DNA of 64,000 bases from NCBI GenBank assembly GCA_021209875.1, contig JAGYVD010000009.1, positions 1,054,001 to 1,118,000 of the forward strand, in the 5' to 3' direction. Of this stretch, positions 1-11,623 are shown piece by piece; the first letter of the stretch is position 1, and each line of letters opens with the position of its first letter. Origin of the DNA: Rosellinia necatrix (taxonomy: Eukaryota > Ascomycota > Sordariomycetes > Xylariales > Xylariaceae). A program made the translations under genes and the position numbers. The notes beneath the pieces are model-generated. The model had not been told where the DNA came from. It saw only the letters and a program-made list of their open reading frames with translations, and searched no databases.

Positions 1-62
1 ACTTAACTGACTCACGCAGTTACTTACTTACTTATTTGCTTTACTTCCGTACTTACCACCGA

Positions 63-662
63 TCAAACAGGGGCGCTGTTCCGGCGCCGCCGACTCAAGT
101 GCGCGGCGGCGCGCCGCACCCTGTCGTCGAGGCCGTAGGCGCGCGCGAAGCGCATGACGTCGGCGATGTCGCGCACGGGGCGGTCGCGCCGCCCGAGCAC
201 GGCGTAGTCGAGCAGCCCCGTGCGCGTCCAGTGTAGGTACACCTCGTACGCGTCGTCGAGCGCCAGCGCCTGCAGGTGCGACCGCCACAGCACCCGCACC
301 CGGCCCGGCGTCGGTCGTCCTGCTATCGCTCCTCCTCCTCCTCCTCTTCCTCCGCCGCCGCTGCCGCTGCCGGGTCGACTAGCGGCGGCGGTGGGGCAGA
401 ATACGTTGCGCATCTGCCGCGTCGCCCTCTCCCGACGTCGCTGCTGCTGCTGCTGCCGCCGCCGCTGCTTCGACGGCGACGCGAGGCTCAGCTGCGACGC
501 GAAGAGGCCGCGAAGGTGGTCGACGTCGGCGCCCGGCTGGGCGTTGTTATTGTCGTTGTTATTACCCTGAGCTGCGCCTTGCATTGCGTTGGCTATTCTC
601 GTGCCGTCGGCTTCCAAGGGTAGAGGCAGGAGTGGGAGATACTGGGTGGTGTTGTTTTCCAT
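63..662 (-). CDS. Short protein resembling a BTB/POZ C-terminal half
   Basis: Single-exon reading frame of 199 residues starting at the ATG at 662. The first 100 or so residues are low complexity: Asn/Gln-rich, then a basic Gln/Arg run at about residues 66-82, then a Gly/Ser-rich stretch. The last 75 residues (about 120-195) look like the C-terminal half of fungal BTB domains: a helix with the pattern DDAYEVYLHWTRTGLL, comparable to the usual xxFxxYLxWLYTGxL, followed by an ADVMRFARAYGLDDRV segment where the family has a VxxYxLGDKLxD helix. The N-terminal BTB strands that normally carry the dimer interface are not recognisable. Fungal BTB proteins of this kind usually mediate protein-protein contacts, but no partner can be named. 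The GC-rich composition fits real exons here. It may be a truncated gene, or a gene with an undetected further exon. The family assignment rests on pattern similarity only. Confidence 0.5.
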   Translation of the reverse strand: MENNTTQYLPLLPLPLEADGTRIANAMQGAAQGNNNDNNNAQPGADVDHLRGLFASQLSLASPSKQRRRQQQQQRRRERATRQMRNVFCPTAAASRPGSGSGGGGRGGGGGAIAGRPTPGRVRVLWRSHLQALALDDAYEVYLHWTRTGLLDYAVLGRRDRPVRDIADVMRFARAYGLDDRVRRAAAHLSRRRRNSAPV

Positions 663-1500
663 TGTGTATTGGTGGGTGTTTCACTGATGGGGGTTGTGTG
701 CCGAGTAGAAAACGGTGACGAGAGAGAGAGAAAGGAACGGAGGGACCTGTGCCTCGTGGGTTTTTAGGGCGTTTTTATATTAGCTGGTAGCTCCGAAAGG
801 TGAAACAACAATGTGGTTTCTGGAGAACAAATGCTTTGTTTGAGATCCCCGGTCTTAAGGCGCTTTGCTGGTGAACCACGGGGGCGAACCTGAAAATAGG
901 CTATCAAACCAACAAGGGGGATGAGTAGAGACAAAGGGAATGTTTGAATTGTTGGGGTGCCATTGTTTCATAAAGAAATTTATTATGATAGCTCTGTGTT
1001 GCCCCCCCAACTGAGCAAAGTGCTAATCTATAATGGCAATAACTGAGTAAAGTGTACCGAGTCCCATCTTGCTTGCCATTCCCCCTTGTTTTGAATCTAG
1101 CACCATTAGTCGAGGATTCCATCTAATCCTTCGACCTTGCTCGGTTAAATATTATCATCACTCTGCTTAATTTAGGCAGACCAAGCCTAAATGACACTCC
1201 TGAGGCGATAACGAGTGTTTGAGTATTCCATCCTTCGAACACTTGGCCTGATGTCTCGCATATCTGTATAATTACGTGTCTATTGGTGACCTTGAATAAC
1301 ACACGTTTGATCAGATTATTTTGTCCATCACACTAAGTCTCATGTACAGAGCCTGCAGTCTTCCTATATTCCATCCTTCCCCGTCCTTTCCCGTCCAACG
1401 CCAGCGCGAACACACATATTACAAGGGTCTAGCCATAATCATCTCTGTCACTTAGCTGGGTAAGATATGAATCCTAGCTCCGTAAATGGCCGGGGCCAAA
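663..1500. other. Spacer between BTB-like gene and MSH2
   Basis: This holds the 5' flank of the BTB-like gene, including a short GA-rich run near 719-736, and the 3' flank of MSH2. Composition becomes AT-richer from about 900 to 1450. I see no further gene. Confidence 0.6.
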
Positions 1501-4418
1501 TCAGAGCGCCTTCACAGCGGCAAAGAAGGGGTTCGCGAGGAGCCTCTCGTCAGCCATGACGAGCTCGCGCATGCGCTTGACCATTTCCTCTTTGCTCATC
1601 TGGCCGGCCTTCACCTCGTCCTTCCATTTGACGAGTACCTCTTTCAGCATCGCGCTGCCCTCTTCGACGTCCTGTTTGCTGTACTGCAGGCCCAGCCCGT
1701 CTTCGTGCTTGGAGGTGAAGTCCTCCAGCTCGTCCGCCTTCCGCTTCGCCATGCGCACGACCTTGTCCGGGAAGCGCACGAGCTCTGCAACGTGGATACC
1801 GAACGACTGATCGCAGATGCCGGGTTCGACTTTGTATAGGAGTGTCACCTCGCGCTTCGCGTCGGGATCCGGAGCCCCGTTGGAGCTGGAGCCCGATATG
1901 TGCGCCGTGACGTGTAGGTTATGTACCTGGGGGTATTGGTCGGCGAGCGCGGTGAGCTCATGGAAATGTGTGGCAAACGTAGCGAAGCAGCCGATTTCTT
2001 TCACGATGTGCTCTGAGATGGCCCATGCCAAGCCGAAACCATCGTAGGTCGACGTGCCACGGCCTAACTCATCAATAATAATCAAGGATTCATTGGTAGC
2101 CGACTTGAGAATGTTGGCCGTCTCAAGCATTTCCGCCATGAACGTAGAGACCCCCTTCAGCTGTGAGTCACTCGCACCAACTCGAGCTAGGATTGAGTCA
2201 AATATGGTGAGCTCAGCCTCGGAGCAAGGGACAAAGCAACCGATCTGTGCCATGAGGGCGATGACGCCGACTTGACGGATATACGTCGACTTGCCGCCCA
2301 TGTTTGGTCCTGTAATAATCAAGAACGAAGACTGATCCCGCTTCATCTCAATGTCGTTTGTGATAAACTGAATATCGTCCTGCATCTCCATGCAAGGATG
2401 CCGAGCTTCCTTTAGAATCGTTGACCCTTGACCGCGGCTATGTATCTTTGGCCGAACATAAGACGTCGGGGCATGGACTGAGCAGTGAGCGAAGGAGACG
2501 ATGACATCGAGGTGAGCTAATACGCCCGCGAGCTGCTCCAACACCGGACAGTACGAGGCCGCAACACCAACAACCTCGTTAACCAGACTGCTCTGGGTCC
2601 TATTATACGTCTGTGATAATTGGTCAAACTCTCGGCGGTAGCTTTGTAACATTTTTGTAGTAAAGTAGACGCCGTTCTTCTGGGTGGAACACTCTTGGTA
2701 CCGCGAGTTGTTGCGGATACAGCCGGCTTCTGTTCTTGTCAATCGCATACACCAACCATGGACCTTGTGATTTTCCAAGAATATCTTTTTGTTCTCTTCT
2801 TGATTCAAGTCATCTGCCGCGTTGCGGAACTCCTTCTCCATGTCGGATCTAAGCTTATCGAGCTTTCTTCTGACAATTCGCAGGCTGTCGTCAAATTCCG
2901 GCTTGATAATGAATTCGTGGTTATCGAGCGCCTCCAGGTCAACCGTGGTTTCGACCATATCGGCAAGCTTTCCTAAGCTATCGCTGAGGCCTCTTAACTT
3001 CTTCGTATACGCCTCGTCTAGCGGGTCTTTGTAGACTTCATCCATCACCCCCTCTAGGGTTCCCAAGAACCCGGGTAACCGAATGACAACCTGATAGGCT
3101 CTTACGACGTCTTCCAGATTGGCTTTATTACGCTGGAAGCGCTTGGATAGGCGGTAGAGATCTGGCACCGACCTGAGGTGTTCTTCTTGCATGGTTTGCC
3201 GTAGTTCCGTATCATTGACAAATGCCTCAACTAGCTGCTGTCGCTTTTCGATTTCTTCCTTACTCATAAGTGGCTGCTTGAGCCATTGCGACAATAGTCG
3301 GCTTCCAAGAGACGTTTTGCAGTGGTTGAGCAACCCGAACAAGCTCATGTTCTTTGATCCGTCGCGCGGGCCGGGCATCAAGTTCAGGGCTCTCAAGGCA
3401 GCCGCGTCTAACTTCATGAATTGGGACAAATCGTGTTGATACAGCTGGTATTGACCAAAATTAGAGGGATCCTGTAGGACGCCGAGATATTTAATCAAAG
3501 CCGCAGCGGAACCCATAGCCAGCTTGAGGTCCGTCTGGGGAAGCATGGTGGCAGATCGCTCGTCCTTGAGCAATCGTGCGAGATCCTGTTCGATATCTTT
3601 CGTGCCAAAGTCGCCAGCCGGCCTCTCTGCTGCGGCAATTCCACAATTATCGATGATATGACGAATCTTGGCTAATTCTGTGTCCTTCTCTTTCTCGGCT
3701 TTGTCGAACTGGATGAGGCATTCCTTGACGCCGAGCTGAATGATGAGGGCCTCCAAATTCGAGTACAGGTCGTTGTCGAGAAACTCGCTCACGCCTAGCT
3801 CCCGCACGCTCGCATCGGCAAAGCAGACCCCTACGCTTCTTGCCTCGGTCGCTTTGGCGGAGATCTTGACGGCTAGGATCATGGGTGCCGAGTCGAATTG
3901 ACCACCCAGCTCGTCTTCCACATCTTGTAGGTTGCCGGGCGACGCTTGCTTGACGACTTTCCAATTCATGCGGGCGCCTGAGCCCGTGTTCGCATATATC
4001 TCGACTCGCTTGCCGAGCTTGAAGAGGGCTTCTCGAAGGAATTGTCGGAACACGGTGACGGTCATGGTTACTGATGCTAGGCCGCTGGCATCGTTTCGGC
4101 CGAGTTGCCGCACTACGGAGGTGGTCTTATAGACCTGTCTGGGGCGTTAGCACCACTGCGTGTGAGGGCTCAAAGGGGGTTGGTTCAGGTGGTCTCACCG
4201 TCCGGGCGATGAAGTTTGCATCTTCGCCGTGGGCCGTGTACCAGTCGCCTCGGTCGAAGATCCTCACTGTTTCCTCGCCAACAGCTGGAAGGGACTTGAA
4301 ATATCGGATGAAGCCATGCTCATCGTCGACCTAGCTCATAATAGTCAGATATCTTGGCGGTTATGGAAAGGAGGAAGAGCAGGGTTGGTGGTACCTTCAA
4401 TTCTGGCCGTGATGACAT
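1501..4418 (-). CDS. MSH2: DNA mismatch repair protein MSH2 (MutS homologue)
   Basis: Three exons on the minus strand: 4395-4418, 4199-4330 and 1501-4134, giving 929 residues, close to the usual length for filamentous fungi. Both introns are 64 bases with GT-AG ends. The first exon encodes only eight residues. MSH2 pairs with MSH6 or MSH3 in the nucleus to recognise mismatches and small loops. The domain order is visible: N-terminal mismatch-binding-like region (about 15-130), connector, long helical lever/clamp (about 300-630) and C-terminal ATPase. The Walker A motif TGPNMGGKST has its lysine at about residue 667, and the MutS signature DELGRGTSTYDGFG lies downstream. As in other eukaryotic MSH2 proteins, I do not see the Phe-x-Glu mismatch wedge of bacterial MutS. 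It lies head to head with TRM10. The start was chosen because the two small upstream exons restore the conserved N-terminus ending FDRGDWYTAHG and continuing through ARTVYKTTSV. Confidence 0.97.
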
Positions 4419-4994
4419 GATTGGTGAAGGGTCAAGCAGAAGGAGCACTATGAATATGATACAAAAACCATGAGTCCAGAGACTGGTTATTAGCTAGTTA
4501 CTTGGTGTTGATGAAATGGGTGACTGTTCACGAATGATGAGGTGGTATCGGAGATAAGACAAGTCTATAATGTCGCGTGTCATGGAAATCAATCAATTAA
4601 ACCTTTTGGAATAAGCTTGACGGAAGACGCGACAGAACGCGCTAAGACCCCGGTAGGTTGTAACGCCTAGTCGCTACTGCCGGGCGGGGATTGCCCGACC
4701 ATCCGAGCTGGAGGGGCCCCTGCCTAGCGTGACTTTGTTGGCGGGGCTTCGTGGTACCTAAGGTACATGCTTCGTACCTACTCATGTACTTTACTGTAGG
4801 AGTCTGATGGCGGGGCAATGAGTTGATTTTAGACTTTTTTTTTTTTCCTTTTTCTTTCTTTTCACTTCCACGGCTACGCTTTACAACAATTATCGACTAA
4901 CATGATTTAACCATAGCCACCTACTAGGTCGGTCGGCATCTCTCAATTCGGGCACCACTCATTCAATTGGAGTGGAGGGCAAAGATTGCGCACA
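4419..4994. promoter_or_regulatory. Shared bidirectional promoter interval of MSH2 and TRM10
   Basis: There are 576 bases between the MSH2 start codon (minus) and the TRM10 start codon (plus), so both genes must draw on this interval. It contains a palindrome-rich stretch near 4750-4800 with GTACCTAAGGTAC-like units and a long T-rich tract at 4832-4862, about 130-160 bases before the TRM10 ATG. T-rich and CT-rich tracts upstream of starts are common in filamentous fungi. No clear TATA box or named operator can be assigned. Confidence 0.6.
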
Positions 4995-6470
4995 ATGGAG
5001 GCGCCGGAAGGTATGCTTCCAGCACCTGCGACAGATGAGCGATTGGGTGTCAACAACAACAAATACGAGTCGAACCATGGCGCCGATATAGGTAACCGAC
5101 CCAGCGGAGGTCGGGGGACTAAGCGATCTATTGAGGATGACCACCATTACACCGACGATGAGGGCGGCGAGGACGGCGAGGACGACGAGAACGACGAGAA
5201 CGATCAAACATCCCGAGACATAGATGCTTCTCTCCTCGCCGCGGTGCCAGACGAAGCAGTTCCCATGACGAAGAGCCAGATGAAGAAATTGAAAAGGCAG
5301 AAGAAATGGGAGGAAGCCAGAGAAGGCAGGCGGCTGAAACGCAGAGACAAGCGCCACGATCGACAAGCACGGAAACGTGTAGAGAGGGAGGAAGAGATAG
5401 CCACCGCCGTTGCTGAGGGTAGAGATCCCGTCCTAAATACCGATCCCCGGAGAAACAAGTCGCGGAGAGGCACCCGAGTACCTGTTGCGGTTATCGTCGA
5501 TTGCCAGTTCGAGACATACATGCAGGAGCAAGAGCTGATATCGCTCTCGAGCCAGCTGACCCGGTGTTATTCCGACAACAGGGGAGCCCAACATTCCGTA
5601 CACCTGTACATCAGCTCATTTGGCGGGCTGTTAAAGGAAAGATATGAGACGGTGTTAGAGAACCAACACTTGAAATGGAAGGGCATCAGCTTATGCGAAG
5701 GAGATTTCGTCCAAGCTGCGAACCAGGCGAAGGAGTGTATGTCTGGACCAAACGGTGGCGAATTGATTGATGTCCTCCGGAAGAGCACGTCTGCAGGGCC
5801 AGTTTCATTTGCATCCGCCGCCCCAACGAACACGAAAAAAGCTCGGCTCGCGCCAACTCCTGAGCCAGAGGCGGGAGACGTGGACAAGTCCATTGTCTAT
5901 TTAACCGCCGATTCACCCTACACACTCGACCGTCTAGAACCGAACACTTGCTATGTTGTTGGTGGGATCATAGATAAGAATAGAGAGAAAGGTCTCTGCT
6001 ATCGGATCGCACGAGGGAAGAATGTGAGGACAGCCAAATTGCCGATAGGCGAATACATGGTCCTACAACACAGACACATTCTAGCTACTAACCATGTTGT
6101 GGAAATCATGCTAAAGTGGCTAGAGACGGGCGATTGGGGTGCTGCTTTTATGCAGGTCATTCCAACGAGAAAGGGGGGACAACTAAAAACGGATGAAGGT
6201 ACTCCAACGGGAATAGTAGAAGGCTTGGTAGAGAACCTCAAGGATGTTGAAGCCGAGGGCGACACAAAACAGGTAGATAACAGTAAGAGCCAGTCAACGT
6301 CTCAAAATGCGGCACAGAATGCTGGCGACGCAATGGAGGTAGAAGGGGATAACGCGGAGGAGGGCTTAGCAAGGAACTCTCTCGACGAACCAAGGTGGTC
6401 GGCTCCACCCCTCGAGCTTGAAACGATGGAGACGGAGAAGGAACATTCAGCTAACGGCATGGTGGGATGA
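4995..6470 (+). CDS. TRM10: tRNA (guanine(9)-N1)-methyltransferase
   Basis: Single-exon frame of 491 residues from the ATG at 4995. The frame is open a few codons upstream, but without an ATG. TRM10 is a SPOUT-fold enzyme that uses S-adenosylmethionine to methylate N1 of guanine 9 in tRNAs. Residues 1-150 are a charged tail with an acidic run (about 50-75, DDEGGEDGEDDENDEND-like) followed by a strongly basic Lys/Arg helix (about 95-150), usual for fungal TRM10. The catalytic domain spans about residues 160-395. It begins at VAVIVDCQFE and contains YLTADSP, then VGGIIDKNREKGLCYRIA, where Asp327 matches the conserved active-site aspartate, and then TAKLPIGEY. It ends with an acidic low-complexity tail of about 90 residues. 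A small insert (about 255-300) interrupts the domain. Divergently transcribed from MSH2. Confidence 0.95.
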   Translation: MEAPEGMLPAPATDERLGVNNNKYESNHGADIGNRPSGGRGTKRSIEDDHHYTDDEGGEDGEDDENDENDQTSRDIDASLLAAVPDEAVPMTKSQMKKLKRQKKWEEAREGRRLKRRDKRHDRQARKRVEREEEIATAVAEGRDPVLNTDPRRNKSRRGTRVPVAVIVDCQFETYMQEQELISLSSQLTRCYSDNRGAQHSVHLYISSFGGLLKERYETVLENQHLKWKGISLCEGDFVQAANQAKECMSGPNGGELIDVLRKSTSAGPVSFASAAPTNTKKARLAPTPEPEAGDVDKSIVYLTADSPYTLDRLEPNTCYVVGGIIDKNREKGLCYRIARGKNVRTAKLPIGEYMVLQHRHILATNHVVEIMLKWLETGDWGAAFMQVIPTRKGGQLKTDEGTPTGIVEGLVENLKDVEAEGDTKQVDNSKSQSTSQNAAQNAGDAMEVEGDNAEEGLARNSLDEPRWSAPPLELETMETEKEHSANGMVG

Positions 6471-7489
6471 ATCAACAGCTGCCTGGTATTATGCAGGAGA
6501 TCGCCAACACCTTCCAACTCTGGTTTCGGCTATGCATCGACCCCGGGACATCCGACGACCAACAACAACAACAACAACAACTGTCTCACTCTGGGCACGA
6601 GATAGCTGTTTTATCGCTGCAGCTGGGATACTCTCACAACAGTTCAAATGTGTCCTTACGTACAGCCAACTGCAGCCTTGAATCTATGGATTTGCTATTA
6701 AGTAGTTCGGTAGAGATGTAGCTCGGGTAGGTGCTGCCATACTGACTCGCATTACGCCATCTGGGTCTGATCAGGTTAGATACCTACCTAGTTGGGCTGC
6801 TCAAAAATACAAATGATAAACTATTTTGTTTAATAAGGTAGCGCCTTCAACGACATTCAAATATTGGTGAATATATCATATTGTAGTCGAACTGGCCAGG
6901 GCTAATAATTGTTAACACGACACTAACAGTAGATACCGAATTAGGTAGCTAGGGTAAAACCTCGCTAGATGGAGCTGTTGGGTGCTTTGTGTTAGTCATG
7001 GGTTAACAACTAAACACTCGCATAGGTAATCCACGTCAGGACTCCGAATCTGGCCAGATAAGGGTCCTTCATCCAAAGGGGCAGGTAACGTATTTCTCAG
7101 TAGGCCCAAGGGGCATAAACAAGTAGATCAGCGTCGAGGAGGTACGTATGTGTTTGTATATAGGGAATAACGGTAGCCATTTCAGTGGTTAAAGAGGAAG
7201 GCGTTTGAAGAAGAAAAAGATATCACGAAAGTCCGTTGCCATCGCGGTATATTTACTTGGTTTCGTATTTAGTTGGGATACATACATGGTCGATACTTAT
7301 ATGCGTGCCTATTTCCTACACAAAAATCAAGAGCAACCTTCCTCCCCCTGAAAAATCCCCCCAAAATTCAAACTAGATTAGACCAGACCAAACATGGCGG
7401 CTCCAGAACAACCGCAACGGCGCCTCTTCATGACACGGGCGCGACATGGCACATCGGCACGCGGGTGGCGGAGCTCGCACTTGGCAAGA

Positions 7490-7540
7490 ACGGGGACGGG
7501 GACGGGGACGGGGACGGGGACGGGGACGGGGACGGAGACG
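7490..7540. repeat. GGGGAC hexanucleotide tandem array
   Basis: About eight head-to-tail copies of GGGGAC, with the last copies degenerating to GGAGAC. The period of six keeps all frames open, so it would read as alternating Gly-Asp, Gly-Thr or Arg-Gly on the plus strand and Val-Pro on the minus strand. Confidence 0.9.
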
Positions 7541-8036
7541 GCGGCGTCATCCGCGTTCCGCGCGCCCTGCGTCTGCCGCCCTACGTCTACCTGCGGCGGC
7601 GGCGTCGCGTCGCGTCGCGTATGGGTCCCGATCCATGGCGGGGCTTGGATATTTTCGTAGTGCACGTCGACGACGCCGGCGCGTCATGTCACATGCCAGC
7701 GCCGGCAGCGCGCCTGTGCGAGGGGGCCCCGGGCATACGACGTCACCGGGGGGTGGGGGGGGGGAAGGGGGGCACGGAGGTCACGTTTCCGCGCGCCCCG
7801 GTGGGTTGTCCCGGTGGGCGGTATGGTATGTATTAGGGGCATTCGCCTCTGGGGCGTAACGTAACCACTTTGGAACAAAAGCGCCGTGGGGAAAAAAAAA
7901 AAAAAAGAATACATACCAGCAGGTTTTTGCTGGATCGTTGGTCAAGAGCTGGGAGGATCCGGAACGGGCCTTAAATCGCGGAGGTCATTGTAGAATGATG
8001 ACCAAAACGTTCGTAGTTAGAGCAAACAAGCCAAAT

Positions 8037-8037
8037 G

Positions 8038-8087
<50 letters not shown>
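8037..8087. repeat. (ATA)n trinucleotide microsatellite
   Basis: An almost pure AAT/ATA array of about 16 copies, just downstream of the 3' end of the minus-strand Zn2Cys6 gene. Probably non-coding. Confidence 0.9.
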
Positions 8088-8088
<1 letters not shown>

Positions 8089-8124
8089 CAAACAAAATCT
8101 ATCATGCGAAGTTGTTCGACGACA

Positions 8125-10445
<2,321 letters not shown>

Positions 10446-11623
10446 AGAGCGGGAAGGGGTTGCGATGAGCCTTTTTCAAGCAGCGTTGGAGTTATACCAT
10501 AATGAGCCGGGCACATGTGTGGGTGAGCAGGAGGCGGCGGCGGCGGCGGCCCTGAATGGCGCGTACCTGGCCTGGTCTGGTTTGGTTTGGTCTGGTCTGG
10601 GTGTATAACGGTGTGAGCGCGAATAACAACGTGCATGAACACCAAGAATACCACGAATACCACGAAACACCACGAAACACCACGGAACACCACGGAACAC
10701 CACGGTCACCATAAACACCATAAACACCATAAACACCTCCCCATGCGACTAACTAACCTAAGTGGCTCGGTCCAACCAATGCCGGACCTGGTCGGGGTCG
10801 GCTCGTGAGTTGGGGTTCGTGAGCTGGGGTTCGTGATTTGGGATTCGTATGAGTCAATCGCTGGCATGCACGAGGTGAAGATAAAATTCTCCTTCTGGAC
10901 GTATCCGGACCAGCAAAGCTTGCATACGGCTATGTACCGTCGGCTCGAGAGGACGGCCAGTCTAGTGAGATTCAAGTAAAGTGGTGGATCGTGGAGGCAG
11001 CGTCGGCATGGGTGACCGCGTTGACTAAGCCGATATACCATGGTGTAGGGCAGATGGCACTATGCCGAACACGGCAGCCAAGACACAGGTAGTGCATCCC
11101 CCTACGCCGAAACCATGTTGGTGCGGCTCCGTTGAACAATACCTGACCCGCCTCCCTACGTGGGATGAACAATAACAATAATAGTCACGGTCAAGACGGC
11201 ATTCGACTTTTTTGTATGCCAAACTGTCGGTCGAGGCGAGAACCAATCGCCCCAGACGTGTATTCCGCCTTATGAAGGATTCAAAGGTCGAAATGGGAAA
11301 TAGCCCGATTAGGTTGTCGCTATGCAACGAATGCATATCCGACACTACCGTGGTCGAGTTGCGAATATGTACTGGAGAATGCACTGGAGAATGCACAATG
11401 CCCCCCCCCCTTCCATCTGCCTATTCAAGGTTTAACTACCCAGACTTACTTACATACAACCGTGGGGGGTTGTCTTGTCCTCATGTTTATAAGAAATAAA
11501 CCGTCTCTTCGTCAAGATGGATAATAATTGCAACGAAGACGGAGCTCTTCCCGCACTATTAACATCATCATCATCATCATCAGAGTGCCGCTAGGTATCG
11601 CCAGAGTTGTCCACCTCCCCATC
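10446..11623. promoter_or_regulatory. Divergent interval between Zn2Cys6 gene and MFS gene
   Basis: About 1.18 kb between two divergent start codons. It contains a minisatellite (10630-10740), a TGG/TCTGG-type repeat near 10570-10605, and a C-run at 11401-11410. No operator can be assigned. Zn2Cys6 proteins usually bind CGG-based repeats and a scattered few CGG/CCG triplets are present, which is not diagnostic. Confidence 0.5.
10630..10740. repeat. CACCACGAA/CACCATAAA minisatellite
   Basis: Imperfect head-to-tail units of about 9-10 bases change along the array: CACGAATAC, then CACGAAACAC, CACGGAACAC, then CACCATAAA. The gradual shift of unit sequence indicates local duplication. It lies in the divergent promoter interval. 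Confidence 0.85.

Larger units (their letters stand above)
6471..8124. other. Spacer with a GC-rich island of unknown nature
   Basis: 6471-7380 is AT-richer and shows no gene. About 7384-7860 is a sharply GC-rich island that carries the GGGGAC array and overlapping open frames on both strands, none of which matches a family I recognise. 7880-8124 returns to AT-rich sequence and includes an A-run (about 7890-7905) and an (ATA)n microsatellite. The island is treated under findings. Confidence 0.5.
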
